Of a stretch of 64,000 nt of DNA, positions 1 to 9,582 are shown piece after piece. The DNA lies in assembly GCA_947384285.1 (NCBI GenBank), contig CANDGI010000005.1:49363-113362 (forward strand), in the 5' to 3' direction. How positions within the stretch are numbered: the first letter of the stretch is position 1; each line of letters opens with the position of its first letter. The translations under genes and the position numbers were made by a program. Below the pieces are notes generated by a model. The model had not been told where the DNA came from, searched no databases, and was given only the letters and a program-made list of their open reading frames with translations. The stretch is from an uncultured Lachnospiraceae bacterium. GTDB taxonomy: Bacteria > Bacillota > Clostridia > Lachnospirales > Lachnospiraceae.

Positions 1-1607
1 AGGAAACCACAGGGCTAAAGCCCGGGGAACTGGTGGAAGGAGCGGGAAGAGCTCTCTGCGTGACCTTGGCGCCAGGCATTATCACCAATATTTTTGACGG
101 AATTGAACGGCCCTTGCAGTTAATCGGCCGGCAGTCTGGAGCCTATATTCCCAGAGGAGTCAGTGTGGACTTGCTGGACCGGCAGAAAAAGTGGGATACG
201 AAGATAACGGTAAAAAAAGGCGATATGCTCACAGGAGGCATGGTGATTGCCGAAGTGCCGGAGACACCTGCCATCCTGCATAAGGTTATGGTGCCGCCGG
301 ACGTGGAAGGGACGGTTATCGGGGCTGTGGAAGATGGAGCTTATACCATTGAGGAGCCATTGGTAACCCTTCGGACCAGGACAGGGGAGGAGCGGGAGCT
401 GATTATGGCCCAGCAATGGCCCATCCGCATTCCAAGGCCTATTCAGAAACGTTACCCGGCAGACCGTCTTCTGGTAACAGGCCAGCGTATTTTAGATACG
501 CTGTTTCCCATTGCAAAGGGCGGAACCGCAGCGATTCCAGGAGGGTTTGGGACAGGAAAGACCATGACCCAGCACCAGCTTGCCAAGTGGTCGGATGCAG
601 ATATCATTATCTACATTGGATGCGGAGAGCGGGGAAATGAGATGACCAACGTATTGGAAGAGTTTTCCCAGCTGGCGGACCCAAAGACTGGAAATCTTTT
701 GATGGGCCGAACGACATTGATTGCAAATACCTCGAATATGCCTGTGGCAGCCCGGGAGGCAAGTATTTATACAGGGCTGACCTTGGCAGAGTATTACAGG
801 GACATGGGGTATCATGTGGCGATTATGGCGGATTCCACCTCCCGGTGGGCGGAAGCCTTGCGGGAGCTTTCCGGGCGTCTGGAGGAAATGCCGGCAGAAG
901 AGGGATTTCCGGCTTATCTGGCAAGCCGGCTGTCTGCCTTTTATGAGCGCGCCGGATATGTGGAAAACTTAAACGGCACAGACGGAAGCGTTACCATTAT
1001 CGGGGCGGTTTCCCCCCAGGGCGGCGATTTCTCCGAGCCGGTCACCCAGAATACCAAGCGGTTTGTCCGCTGTTTCCTGGCCTTGGACAAATCCCTGGCT
1101 TACGCCAGGCATTATCCGGCCATCAATTGGCTTACCAGCTATACGGAATACCTGAATGATTTGGAGGGCTGGTACATTGCCAATGTGGGTGCAGATTTCA
1201 TTCCCTGTCGGAATGAGCTTTTAAATATCCTTACCACCGAAAGCCGTTTAAATGAGATTGTAAAATTAATCGGAAGCGATGTGCTGCCAGATGACCAGAA
1301 GCTGATTTTAGAGATTGCAAGGGTCATCCGGCTGGGATTTTTGCAGCAGAATGCTTTTCATGAGGAGGATACCTTTGTCCCTCTGGAAAAACAGCTGGAA
1401 ATGATGAAAGTGATTTTGTATCTTTACGAGAAATCCAAAGAGCTGATTGAAATGGGAATGCCTATGGCATTGCTGCGGGAGAACCGTATTTTCGAGAAAA
1501 TCATTGCCATTAAATATGATGTGGCAAATAAGGAGCTGTACAAATTTGGCGAATACCGGCAGATGATCGATGAATTCTATCATGGCCTGCTGGAAACCAA
1601 TGCATAG
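1..1607 (+). CDS. ntpA: V-type ATP synthase subunit A, 5' end cut by window
   Basis: Catalytic subunit of the V/A-type rotary ATPase, which couples ATP to H+ or Na+ movement across the cytoplasmic membrane. The reading frame is open from base 3, so the gene begins left of the window; a GTG at 33 is internal. About 534 residues are visible against a family length near 590, so roughly 55 N-terminal residues are missing. Seen directly: the P-loop GGFGTGKT near base 541, the following GCGERGNEM stretch, and the SRWAEALRE and [12 protein letters not shown] segments typical of A subunits. The B subunit gene follows 10 bp downstream and D after that, the usual operon order. Identity is very secure; whether the pumped ion is H+ or Na+ cannot be read from this subunit. 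Confidence 0.97.
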   Translation, partial: ETTGLKPGELVEGAGRALCVTLAPGIITNIFDGIERPLQLIGRQSGAYIPRGVSVDLLDRQKKWDTKITVKKGDMLTGGMVIAEVPETPAILHKVMVPPDVEGTVIGAVEDGAYTIEEPLVTLRTRTGEERELIMAQQWPIRIPRPIQKRYPADRLLVTGQRILDTLFPIAKGGTAAIPGGFGTGKTMTQHQLAKWSDADIIIYIGCGERGNEMTNVLEEFSQLADPKTGNLLMGRTTLIANTSNMPVAAREASIYTGLTLAEYYRDMGYHVAIMADSTSRWAEALRELSGRLEEMPAEEGFPAYLASRLSAFYERAGYVENLNGTDGSVTIIGAVSPQGGDFSEPVTQNTKRFVRCFLALDKSLAYARHYPAINWLTSYTEYLNDLEGWYIANVGADFIPCRNELLNILTTESRLNEIVKLIGSDVLPDDQKLILEIARVIRLGFLQQNAFHEEDTFVPLEKQLEMMKVILYLYEKSKELIEMGMPMALLRENRIFEKIIAIKYDVANKELYKFGEYRQMIDEFYHGLLETNA

Positions 1608-1617
1608 GAGGGTGGAT

Positions 1618-2985
1618 ATGTCGATTGAATATTTAGGATTAAGTGAAATCAATGGCCCCCTGATTGCATTGGAGGGGGTGCAGAATGCATTCTATGAAGA
1701 GATGGTAGAATTTGTGGTGGAAGGGGGACGGCGCAAAAAAGGGAGGATTGTTGCACTGAATGAGGACAAGGCAGTGATTCAGGTTTTTGACAACACCGAT
1801 GAAATGTCTTTGAAAAATACCCATACCAGGTTAAGCGGGCATCCCATGGAAATCGGGCTTTCTTTGGATATTTTAGGCCGGACCTTCAACGGGCTGGGAG
1901 AGCCCATTGACGGCCTTGGAAAAATCAAGCCGGAGGTGACCTTGGATGTGAACGGACTGCCATTAAATCCCTGCGTCCGGGAATATCCCAGAAACTATAT
2001 CCAGACAGGGATTTCTGCCATCGACTGTTTGACCACGTTAATCCGGGGGCAGAAGCTGCCGATTTTTTCAGGTAACGGCCTTCCCCACGACCAGCTTGCA
2101 GCGCAGATTGTAGAGCAGGCGTCCCTGGGAGAAGGCTCAGAGGAGGAATTTGGCATTGTATTTGCAGCGATGGGCGTTAAGTACGATGTGGCAGATTTTT
2201 TCCGGCGGAAATTTGAGGACAGCGGCGTAAGCTCCCATGTAACCATGTTCCTGAACCTGTCCAATGATCCGGTGGCAGAGCGTTTGATTACCCCGAAGGT
2301 GGCTCTGACCGCTGCAGAATACCTTGCATTTGAAAAGGGGATGCACATATTAGTTATCCTTACGGATATGACTTCCTATGCGGAGGCCATGCGTGAGGTG
2401 TCTGCTTCCAAGGGTGAGATTCCCAGCCGAAAAGGATATCCCGGTTATCTCTACAGTGAACTGGCTACCCTTTATGAGCGTGCCGGAATTGTCCAGGGAA
2501 GGAAGGGAAGCGTAACCCAGATTCCCATACTTACCATGCCAAATGATGATATTACCCATCCGATCCCGGATTTGACCGGATATATTACGGAAGGGCAGAT
2601 TGTGCTGGAGCGTTCTCTCCACCAGAAAAATGTCTATCCCCCCATCAATGTGCTGCCTTCCCTGTCCCGTCTGATGAAGGATGGAATCGGGGCAGAATAT
2701 ACCAGGGAGGATCATCAGGATGTTGCCAACCAGCTCTTTTCCTCCTACGCCCGTGTGGGGGAGGCAAGGGATCTAGCAAGCGTCATCGGGGAGGATGAGC
2801 TTTCAGCAACCGATAAGAAATATCTAAAGTTCGGGGTGCAGTTTGAGCAGGAGTTTGTGGCCCAGGGAGGGAATGAAAACCGTACCATGGAACAAACCCT
2901 TGATATTGGATGGAGGCTTTTGCATATCCTGCCCAAAGAGGAGTTAGACAGGATTGATACGAAAATATTAGAAAAACATTGGTGA
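1618..2985 (+). CDS. ntpB: V-type ATP synthase subunit B
   Basis: Non-catalytic nucleotide-binding subunit that alternates with A in the V1 head. The 455-residue protein starts [15 protein letters not shown]; this ATG has GGAGGGTGG just upstream, whereas an in-frame ATG at 1570 lies inside ntpA. Family hallmarks seen: [15 protein letters not shown] where A subunits have a P-loop, the [20 protein letters not shown]-like region (here [20 protein letters not shown]), and [17 protein letters not shown]. Length is normal for the family. It lies between A and D with short gaps (10 bp either side), so the three are almost certainly co-transcribed. Confidence 0.97.
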   Translation: MSIEYLGLSEINGPLIALEGVQNAFYEEMVEFVVEGGRRKKGRIVALNEDKAVIQVFDNTDEMSLKNTHTRLSGHPMEIGLSLDILGRTFNGLGEPIDGLGKIKPEVTLDVNGLPLNPCVREYPRNYIQTGISAIDCLTTLIRGQKLPIFSGNGLPHDQLAAQIVEQASLGEGSEEEFGIVFAAMGVKYDVADFFRRKFEDSGVSSHVTMFLNLSNDPVAERLITPKVALTAAEYLAFEKGMHILVILTDMTSYAEAMREVSASKGEIPSRKGYPGYLYSELATLYERAGIVQGRKGSVTQIPILTMPNDDITHPIPDLTGYITEGQIVLERSLHQKNVYPPINVLPSLSRLMKDGIGAEYTREDHQDVANQLFSSYARVGEARDLASVIGEDELSATDKKYLKFGVQFEQEFVAQGGNENRTMEQTLDIGWRLLHILPKEELDRIDTKILEKHW

Positions 2986-2995
2986 GGTGACCTGA

Positions 2996-3634
2996 ATGGA
3001 TCCGAATGCATTTCCAACGAAAGGTAATTTGATGCTTGCCAAGAATTCCCTGGCTTTGTCACGGCAGGGATATGAGCTGATGGATAAGAAGCGCAATATT
3101 CTGATTCGTGAGCTGATGGAATTGATTGAGCAGGCAACGGATATCCAGCGGGAGATTAATGTTACTTTTACCAGCGCTTACCAGGCACTGCAGAAGGCAA
3201 ACATCCAGATGGGCATCCATGAGGTGGAGGCATTAAGCCTAACCATACCTGTGGAAGATTCCATTTCGATTAAGCGCAGAAGCGTAATGGGAACAGAGAT
3301 TCCGAAAGTAGAATACGAACAGCAGGAATTGAAGCCCGCCTATCCTTTTTATGGAACGAAGATGTCCTTGGACGAGGCCTGTGAAAAGTTCCAGAAGGTG
3401 AAGGAATTGACCATACGCCTTGCCCAGATTGAAACTTCTGCCTACCGTCTTGCTTATAATATTAAGAAGACCCAGAAACGTGCCAATGCGCTGCAGAATA
3501 TTACTATTCCCAAATATGAAGCGCTTACGAAAAGCATCCAGGGTGCTTTGGAGGAAAAAGAGAGAGAAGAATTTACCAGGCTGAAAGTGATTAAGCGAAG
3601 GAGCGGCAAAAAAAATGGCAGCAGAGTCATATAA
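2996..3634 (+). CDS. ntpD: V-type ATP synthase subunit D
   Basis: Central-stalk subunit D of the V/A-ATPase, a long helical hairpin that turns inside the A3B3 head. The 212-residue protein opens with the family pattern PTKGNLMLAKNSLALSRQGY and is dominated by charged, heptad-like helices at both ends. The start ATG follows AGGTGACCTGA, which places the ribosome site over the ntpB stop. The last 20 bp overlap the next gene (MoxR). Normal length and position; last ATPase subunit of the operon in this window. Confidence 0.95.
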   Translation: MDPNAFPTKGNLMLAKNSLALSRQGYELMDKKRNILIRELMELIEQATDIQREINVTFTSAYQALQKANIQMGIHEVEALSLTIPVEDSISIKRRSVMGTEIPKVEYEQQELKPAYPFYGTKMSLDEACEKFQKVKELTIRLAQIETSAYRLAYNIKKTQKRANALQNITIPKYEALTKSIQGALEEKEREEFTRLKVIKRRSGKKNGSRVI

Positions 3635-4562
3635 GGGACGGCTCCCTGCCTTTGCCGTGATTCAGGAAGTAAAAAAGGCAGTGATTGGCAAGGATGACTG
3701 TATTGTAAAAGCGATGGCCGCAATTTTGGCAGGCGGCCATATTCTGTTTAATGATATTCCGGGGGTGGGAAAGACCACCCTCGCTATGGCGCTGTCAAAA
3801 TCCATGTCATTACAGCAGAACAGGGTGCAGTTCACCCCGGATGTGATGCCTTCAGACCTGGTAGGTTTTTCCATTTACCAGAAGGAGACGGAGCAGTTTG
3901 TATACCAGCCGGGAAGCGTTATGTGCAATCTGCTTTTGGCGGATGAAATCAACCGTACCTCGCCAAAGACCCAGTCCGCCCTTTTGGAGGTCATGGAAGA
4001 ACAGCGGGTGACGGTAGACGGCGTCAGCCGGAAGGTTCCCTCCCCTTTTATTGTGATTGCTACCCAGAATCCCTTTGGAAGTGCCGGAACCTGGATGCTG
4101 CCGGAAGCCCAGCTGGATCGTTTTATGGTCTGCCTGCAATTGGGATATCCCAGACTGGAAGATGAAATCAACATTTTGAAGGGCAGGCAGGTGAAGGAAG
4201 AGGTACAGCCAGTGATTTCCAAGGAAGATTTGCTGAGGATGCAGAAAAATGCAGAGCAGGTCTTTGTACAGGAGGAGATATACCAGTATATTGGAGATTT
4301 GGTGAACCGGACGCGCAATCATCCGATGATTGATTTGGGCATCAGCCCAAGAGGCTCCATCCATATTTTACAGATGGCAAAATCCCTTGCATTTTTAAGG
4401 CAGAGGGATTATGTGGTGCCAGAGGATATCGGGAATATTTTCTTTTCTGCCTGTGTCCACCGAATCGTACTGAATGCCAAAGCCAGGGCAGCGCATTTGG
4501 ACGCGGAACAGATTTTAAGGGGAGTGTTGAAACAGACGCCGATGCCCAAAGCGATGAGGTAA
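3615..4562 (+). CDS. MoxR-family AAA+ ATPase
   Basis: A 315-residue AAA+ ATPase of the MoxR family, chaperone-like proteins usually encoded with a DUF58 protein and a membrane transglutaminase. Seen: Walker A GVGKTTLA near residue 50, Walker B LLLADEINR, the sensor-1 region ATQNPFGSAGTW and a C-terminal lid. The chosen ATG has GAAGGAGCGG 8 bp upstream and overlaps the end of ntpD, so it may be read from the ATPase operon transcript. The DUF58 gene follows 34 bp later; the transglutaminase partner lies farther downstream behind an inserted cassette. The substrate is unknown. Confidence 0.93.
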   Translation: MAAESYKGRLPAFAVIQEVKKAVIGKDDCIVKAMAAILAGGHILFNDIPGVGKTTLAMALSKSMSLQQNRVQFTPDVMPSDLVGFSIYQKETEQFVYQPGSVMCNLLLADEINRTSPKTQSALLEVMEEQRVTVDGVSRKVPSPFIVIATQNPFGSAGTWMLPEAQLDRFMVCLQLGYPRLEDEINILKGRQVKEEVQPVISKEDLLRMQKNAEQVFVQEEIYQYIGDLVNRTRNHPMIDLGISPRGSIHILQMAKSLAFLRQRDYVVPEDIGNIFFSACVHRIVLNAKARAAHLDAEQILRGVLKQTPMPKAMR

Positions 4563-4596
4563 GGGACTGCCGGATGGAAAGGAAAGGATAGAAAAA

Positions 4597-5676
4597 ATGA
4601 GGAATCTGCTTTTGTATGTATCTGCCATTGCAGGTACATGTTATCTGGCAATCCTTTATAACAGCAAAAGTTTGTTTATGTTGTTTGCGGCTGTAGTGTT
4701 ACTGCCGCCTTTTTTCTTATGTATGCTGTGGCAGAGCAAAAGGCGGCTGGTATGCAGGCTTTCTGTCTCTTCTTATCCTGATGAAGAGGGAAAGTACCAG
4801 GTCTGCCTTGAGGCAGACAATAAGAGCATCTTTTATCTGCCGGAAATCAGGACGAAGGTAATCTTGAAGAATGCCAGGAACGGCAGAAAAGTCAAGGTGA
4901 AACTGGCTGGGCAGGCGGGGGAGCGGGTAACCCTGGAGAAAACAGCAGGATACCTGGAATTCGGCTTGTGGCAGGCCGACTGCCGTTTTGTCACCTGCTA
5001 TGACTGCCTGGGGATATTCCGTTTGAAGAAAAAGGTAAGGCAGACGGTACAGGTGGTTGTTCTGCCGGGCTGCTATGAGACGAATATTAAGGCGGGCCTG
5101 AAAACAAGATTTTTTTTGTCGGACGGGGATTGGCATCATCCCCAGATTGGCGGTGATGATCCAACGGAAATCTTGAAGCTGCGGGAATATCAAGAGGGTG
5201 ACCGGCTAAACCAGATTCACTGGAAGCTGTCTGCCAGGAACGATGCGCTGATTGTGGCGGAAAGAAGTATGCCCATTGGGTGCAATGTGGTGGTTTTTCT
5301 GGATGCCCAGATGGATGCTTTGGGCAGGAAGAAGGGCAGGGCATATTGGGAGGCGGCCCACACCATTTCCCAGGGACTGCTTTCCCAGGAATGCTGCCAT
5401 TTCCTGGTATGGTATGAGGAAAAGGAGCAGAGGCTGCAGCGGAAGGCAGTCCGGGAATTTGAGGATTTGGCAGATTTCTGGGGTGGGATTTTGAACCATC
5501 GGATGGGCCGGTGTGATTTTCTGCAAAAGTACGGGCAGCAGTTTCCGGGAGAGGCTTATGTGTCTTATATTTGGTGGAACCAGGAGCTGGAATTGTATTG
5601 CAATGGGGAATTCCAGGTGAAGATTGCGCCGGAGCGTGTGAAAGAGCAGCTGCTGGAGGTGGAGCTTAGGGTTTGA
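4597..5676 (+). CDS. DUF58 domain-containing membrane protein
   Basis: A 359-residue protein of the DUF58 family, the standard partner of MoxR ATPases. Two hydrophobic segments lie at the N-terminus (about residues 3-18 and 26-45), followed by a soluble part. The diagnostic block is GGDDPTEILKLREYQEGD, then HWKLSARNDALIVAE, which is the core of DUF58. A von Willebrand A-like fold is known for related proteins. The function in cell-envelope assembly or complex maturation is inferred only from the MoxR/transglutaminase linkage. Confidence 0.9.
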   Translation: MRNLLLYVSAIAGTCYLAILYNSKSLFMLFAAVVLLPPFFLCMLWQSKRRLVCRLSVSSYPDEEGKYQVCLEADNKSIFYLPEIRTKVILKNARNGRKVKVKLAGQAGERVTLEKTAGYLEFGLWQADCRFVTCYDCLGIFRLKKKVRQTVQVVVLPGCYETNIKAGLKTRFFLSDGDWHHPQIGGDDPTEILKLREYQEGDRLNQIHWKLSARNDALIVAERSMPIGCNVVVFLDAQMDALGRKKGRAYWEAAHTISQGLLSQECCHFLVWYEEKEQRLQRKAVREFEDLADFWGGILNHRMGRCDFLQKYGQQFPGEAYVSYIWWNQELELYCNGEFQVKIAPERVKEQLLEVELRV

Positions 5677-5720
5677 ATATGCATTGTATGTAACAAAAGT
5701 TAAGCATAAATAATCTGCTA

Positions 5721-5738
5721 TGTTATAATAATATAACA
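5721..5738. promoter_or_regulatory. Perfect inverted repeat, likely XRE operator
   Basis: TGTTATA-ATAA-TATAACA is an exact 7-bp inverted repeat ending 6 bp before the -35 box of the XRE gene. Position and symmetry suggest an autoregulatory operator for the XRE protein encoded immediately downstream; binding itself is inference. Confidence 0.6.
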
Positions 5739-5744
5739 TATTCC

Positions 5745-5772
5745 TTGACAATCGTTGATAAATTGGTAGAAT
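5745..5772 (+). promoter_or_regulatory. Sigma-A-type promoter of the XRE/ImmA cassette
   Basis: TTGACA (5745-5750), 16-bp spacer, TAGAAT (5767-5772), 29 bp before the XRE start codon. The flanking DNA is clearly AT-richer than the surrounding genes. It gives the inserted cassette its own promoter and could also drive the downstream transglutaminase gene. Confidence 0.75.
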
Positions 5773-5801
5773 AGATTGTATAAAAGCAAGGAGGGCAGGT
5801 C

Positions 5802-6131
5802 ATGAATGAATTGTTGGGAAGCCGTATTAAATCATTAAGAGACGCGAGACATTTTACACAGGAGCAGATGGCCAAACAACTTGGAATCAGCAGACAGAAA
5901 TATGCCCGTATTGAAAATGGAATTAATCATATTACTCTTGAAATGCTTTCAAAAATTGCTGGCATTTTAGAAGTGACAGTGGGAGATATCACAAAAATTC
6001 TGGATGAAGCGCCAATGGCTGCATATAGAGCTGGCTCTGAAAATGCTTCTTCCGAAAAGATATTTGAAATGTTGGATTTGTTTTATGCGAATAAGCATTT
6101 ATATATGAAGCTGCAGCATAAGGAAGACTGA
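5802..6131 (+). CDS. XRE-family helix-turn-helix regulator
   Basis: A 109-residue DNA-binding protein. The N-terminal Cro/C1 helix-turn-helix is visible at about residues 5-60, with the segment TQEQMAKQLGISRQKYARIE as the classic HTH. The C-terminal part is short and charged. Ribosome site AAGGAGGGCAG before ATG. It is paired, 14 bp apart, with an ImmA/IrrE metallopeptidase, the known arrangement in which the peptidase cleaves or relieves the repressor (as in ICEBs1 ImmR/ImmA). The AT-rich cassette interrupts the MoxR-DUF58-transglutaminase order, so it looks acquired. Confidence 0.93.
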   Translation: MNELLGSRIKSLRDARHFTQEQMAKQLGISRQKYARIENGINHITLEMLSKIAGILEVTVGDITKILDEAPMAAYRAGSENASSEKIFEMLDLFYANKHLYMKLQHKED

Positions 6132-6145
6132 TAAAGGAGCTGGCT

Positions 6146-6964
6146 GTGCAGAAGGACAAGAAAACAGAAATTAGGAAAAAAGCAGATGTTTTTCGAAATG
6201 GATGTAAAGTCAGCCATTATGGAATCATTGACTTATTTAAGGAATGTGAGCGGTGCGGTTATAAGTTATTAAGATATCCGCTTGGTGAGGATGCTGACTT
6301 GGGATTTGCAGTGAAAAAGGATGCGGATATTATTATATTTACAAATACATGCAGCCGGTTGTCCAGGGAGATTTTTACATTGGCACATGAGATTGGGCAT
6401 ATCATTCTGCATATGGAATCCATGACCTCTTTTATTGACGATGCCCTTACTGTTTCAGGGAAAAGTAAAGATGAAAAGGAGCAGGAAGCAAATTACTTTG
6501 CAGCTTGTTTATTGATGCCATCTGATGATGTGGGGAAGTTTTTGGAGTATGAGATAGAGGATTTTTGGGAAAATGGTTTGTCTGCCATGGATATAGCAAG
6601 AATAATGTCTGAGTTTCATGTAAGCTTCGATATGGTGTTAAATCGTCTGGAAAACCTGGGCAGGATTGATAAGAATGAAAGACTGTGTTTGGATAATGAA
6701 CGAAACCAGCTGCGTGCAGGGAATTTGCTCAGAAGTGTTGGAGGAAACAGACATTTGAACGAAGCAAGCCTGGAGGTGGATATTCCTCATGAATATATAG
6801 ATTATGTAATCTATAATTATAATCACAATGCAATACCATTAGAGACCCTTAAGAAGGCTTTGGAATGCTGCTATCTTACCATTGAGGATATCAGTGACAG
6901 GCTTGTAGAGCATTCGCAAGAGGAGGAAGGACTGGATGGTTTGATAGGGGGATTGGAAGATTGA
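6146..6964 (+). CDS. ImmA/IrrE-family metallo-endopeptidase
   Basis: A 272-residue protein with a zinc-protease motif HEIGH at about residues 81-85 and a downstream acidic helix (EQEANYFAACLLMP) that would supply the third zinc ligand, as in ImmA and IrrE. The GTG start is chosen because AAAGGAGC lies 7 bp upstream. Residues beyond about 150 form a helical extension with no motif I recognise. Family members usually cleave or inactivate the neighbouring XRE repressor; here the XRE gene lies 14 bp upstream. The stop overlaps a TTG at 6961 that opens a short PIN-like reading frame. Confidence 0.9.
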   Translation: MQKDKKTEIRKKADVFRNGCKVSHYGIIDLFKECERCGYKLLRYPLGEDADLGFAVKKDADIIIFTNTCSRLSREIFTLAHEIGHIILHMESMTSFIDDALTVSGKSKDEKEQEANYFAACLLMPSDDVGKFLEYEIEDFWENGLSAMDIARIMSEFHVSFDMVLNRLENLGRIDKNERLCLDNERNQLRAGNLLRSVGGNRHLNEASLEVDIPHEYIDYVIYNYNHNAIPLETLKKALECCYLTIEDISDRLVEHSQEEEGLDGLIGGLED

Positions 6965-7068
6965 AAGCTTCTTTAGACACAAATGCAGTAATTGGATCAG
7001 GCGATTTGGGAGAAGTTTATGCTATTTCATTGACACATTTATCATCAGTCCAGGAAGGCCGGGCAGGT
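6961..7068 (+). pseudogene. Possible remnant of a PIN-domain gene fused to the next frame
   Basis: The frame beginning with TTG at 6961, overlapping the ImmA/IrrE stop, reads LKASLDTNAVIGSGDLG, which resembles the first strand of PIN-domain nucleases (typically M-x-h-LDTNhhI). After about 36 codons it runs without a stop into the transglutaminase frame. I read it as the 5' stub of a third cassette gene whose body has been lost, leaving an in-frame junction. The resemblance rests on about ten residues, so confidence is low. Confidence 0.4.
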
Positions 7069-9501
7069 ATGTTATCCAGAGTGCAAAAGGCTTTTTGTCT
7101 GTTTCTGATATTGCTTGGCGTCTTTCTGTGTCTGGAAAGGTATCTGGCAGCAGATATTCTGGCTGGCGCGCTCATTGCCGTGGCAGGAATCAGCGCGGGG
7201 CTTACAGCAATTATGTGCTGTGGAAGGATACAGAAGCTTATCATTCTGCCGCTGTCCTTAGCTTTTTGCGGCCTGCTTTTCGCTGGAAACCAGGCAATGC
7301 TGGCAGAAGGAGGAAAAGAAATTGCAAATCAGGTTATCTATCTGGTAAACCGCCATTACCAGACGGAATATTTGTATTGGTTTGTAGAGCAGAAGGAAGG
7401 GGGAAAAGCCGGAGCTTTTTTGCTTCTCTGCTCTCTTTTTGGATGTTTGGAGGGGTTTTTAGTGTCTTTGTTTCAAAAGAAACGGAGCCGGAACCTTGCT
7501 TTATTGAGTGTGCCTTTCCTGGTATTTACAGCCGGCATACTGGTGGGGCGGACGCCTATTCCAGGAGCAGTGCTGTTTGTACTGGCTGGCTTTTTAGCCT
7601 ATCAGCTAGATTGGAAGCTGCGGGGAACCTGGATTTTGGGCATAGGCATGGCAGTAGTTCTTGTGCTGGCCGTCTTTTTTGGAAAAAGCAGCATGACCCA
7701 GCAGATCCTGGAAACCTGCCATGTGCCATGGCTGCAGCGGCAATTGGATTTTGAGGATAAAATATTAGAGCTTGCAGGCAGCTTTGGACAGAATAAGCTG
7801 TTTTCCCGCAGCCAGGTTCAGAAGGAATATGTGCTCACCAATGAGAAACCCAATCAGACGGGAAAAGAAGTGTTTCAGATTACCATGGACAAACGCCCGG
7901 AACAAAACGTTTATATCCGCGGCTTTATCGGCGGGGATTACGAAGAGGGAAGCTGGAAGGGCGTATCGGCACAGGAATTTTCCGATTGGGCTTTACAGCA
8001 GGGGCTGTCAAACCAGGAATGCCAGCAGACCGTGCAGAATTTCCCTTACTGGAAATTAGAGAAGCAGCAGGCAGGCGGAAGAGCGGCCAGGCAGGTTGCC
8101 ATGGAGCTGAAAACCGCTGTTCCTGGATATACGCTGATTCCTTACTATACCAGGATACCAGAGCATCAGGCGGCCAGGGGAGACGGTTCCCTGGTTTCAG
8201 GCAATGAACATATGTTTCAGTGGGATAGCTTTCTTTATACAGAAAACTGGCAGCAGCAAGGGTTCTTTCCGCTGGGGGAATGGCAGCAGGCGGAGGAAAC
8301 AGATATGCCAGCGGAGGAAGAGATTTGGGTGTCTTATGGCGCCTATGTGCAGCAGGTATATACCCGTCTGCCAGAACAGGGATTACAAAGCCTAAGGAAG
8401 CTTGCAGAAGAATATGAAAAAAAGGATATTCTGGAAGTCCAGCAGGAGAAGGATTTAGAAATAAAGGCTGCAGACATACAGAAGGCAGAAGAGGGTATCC
8501 AGATAACAGTGGATGAGACAGGAGCAAAAACCCAGCGGGTAACGGAGCTTTTATGGCAGAATGCAGACTACAGCCAGAACCTGGAGCCTTTGCCGGAAGG
8601 GGAAGATTATGCGGAGTATTTTCTGCTGAAGCAAAAGAAAGGATTCTGCGTTCATTTTGCCACAGCCGGGACGCTGGTTCTGCGGATGTATGGCGTTCCT
8701 GCCAGGTACGTAAGCGGATATGTGGTATTTCCTGAGGATTTTAAGGAGAACAGCGACGGAACCTTTACGGCAGCCGTAACAGATGAACGGGGACATGCCT
8801 GGACAGAAATATTCCAAAAGGACACAGGCTTTTATCCGTTGGAAGCAACTCCGCCCGCTTACTTTACAGCGCTTCAAAATTTGCAGCCAGGGGAACGTTT
8901 GGAGGACGCCCTTCAAAAATGGCAGGAAAAAGAAGCAGCAGAGGGCAGTGAAAAGGAAGGGGAGCCAGAACCAGAGCAGGAAGATAGCTCAAAGAAACAG
9001 GAACCAGAACCTTTCAAGGACAATGGGAAAGAGGAACAGCCGCAGCTAGGGGAAAACCAGGCAGAAGAAGACATTTCCAAAGGAAATGCAAAAGCAGGAA
9101 AAAAAGAAAATATGACAATGCATAAGGCTGGAACAGGAATTTCCATCTGCCTGATAGGAGCGCTTCTGCTGATTCTTCTGCTGTACCAAAAAAGAAAGCG
9201 GCAGGAAAAGCGGCGCAGAGCAGAATTTTTCCAGGAGGATTTAGATAAAGGGGCGCTGGCTTTCGGCGGTTCCATGCGGCAGATGCTGGAATCTCTGGGG
9301 CTGAGGCAAAAGAAAGATATGAGTGATTTGGAATACGGCGCATTTCTAGAGCGGGAGCTGCCGGGGATGGAATGGGAACGGATTATTTTCCTGCTGCAAA
9401 AAGCGGCCTTTTCGGAGCATGGGATTACAAAAGAAGAATTTCAGGCAGTTGCAAGGGTGCACAAGGAGCTTGCCAAAAAGGCTGGGAGTAGGAAACCATA
9501 A
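7069..9501 (+). CDS. Membrane transglutaminase-like protein
   Basis: An 810-residue protein (846 if read from TTG 6961). Several hydrophobic segments fill the first 200 residues, then an extracellular-type region with a transglutaminase core, a Lys/Glu/Pro-rich linker, one further transmembrane segment (ICLIGALLLILLLYQK) and a cytoplasmic tail. Core residues: Cys in KKGFCVHFATA (residue 527), His in RGHAWTEIF (residue 576), and Glu in YPLEATPP (residue 592) where most relatives have Asp. ATG 7069 is preferred because AGGAAGG lies 10 bp upstream and the protein then begins at its first membrane helix. It is the third member of the MoxR/DUF58/transglutaminase locus, displaced by the inserted cassette. 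Confidence 0.85.
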   Translation: MLSRVQKAFCLFLILLGVFLCLERYLAADILAGALIAVAGISAGLTAIMCCGRIQKLIILPLSLAFCGLLFAGNQAMLAEGGKEIANQVIYLVNRHYQTEYLYWFVEQKEGGKAGAFLLLCSLFGCLEGFLVSLFQKKRSRNLALLSVPFLVFTAGILVGRTPIPGAVLFVLAGFLAYQLDWKLRGTWILGIGMAVVLVLAVFFGKSSMTQQILETCHVPWLQRQLDFEDKILELAGSFGQNKLFSRSQVQKEYVLTNEKPNQTGKEVFQITMDKRPEQNVYIRGFIGGDYEEGSWKGVSAQEFSDWALQQGLSNQECQQTVQNFPYWKLEKQQAGGRAARQVAMELKTAVPGYTLIPYYTRIPEHQAARGDGSLVSGNEHMFQWDSFLYTENWQQQGFFPLGEWQQAEETDMPAEEEIWVSYGAYVQQVYTRLPEQGLQSLRKLAEEYEKKDILEVQQEKDLEIKAADIQKAEEGIQITVDETGAKTQRVTELLWQNADYSQNLEPLPEGEDYAEYFLLKQKKGFCVHFATAGTLVLRMYGVPARYVSGYVVFPEDFKENSDGTFTAAVTDERGHAWTEIFQKDTGFYPLEATPPAYFTALQNLQPGERLEDALQKWQEKEAAEGSEKEGEPEPEQEDSSKKQEPEPFKDNGKEEQPQLGENQAEEDISKGNAKAGKKENMTMHKAGTGISICLIGALLLILLLYQKRKRQEKRRRAEFFQEDLDKGALAFGGSMRQMLESLGLRQKKDMSDLEYGAFLERELPGMEWERIIFLLQKAAFSEHGITKEEFQAVARVHKELAKKAGSRKP

Positions 9502-9521
9502 TTTGAATTGAAAAAATACAC

Positions 9522-9551
9522 TTGACAGAAAAACCCATAAATGTATACAAT
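9522..9551 (+). promoter_or_regulatory. Promoter of icd
   Basis: TTGACA (9522-9527) with TACAAT (9546-9551, spacer 18) or the overlapping TATACA (9544-9549, spacer 16) as -10, 32 bp before the icd start codon. No operator or riboswitch is evident. Confidence 0.7.
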
Positions 9552-9582
9552 GATCCAAGGATTTCAAATAGGAGGGACAAAC

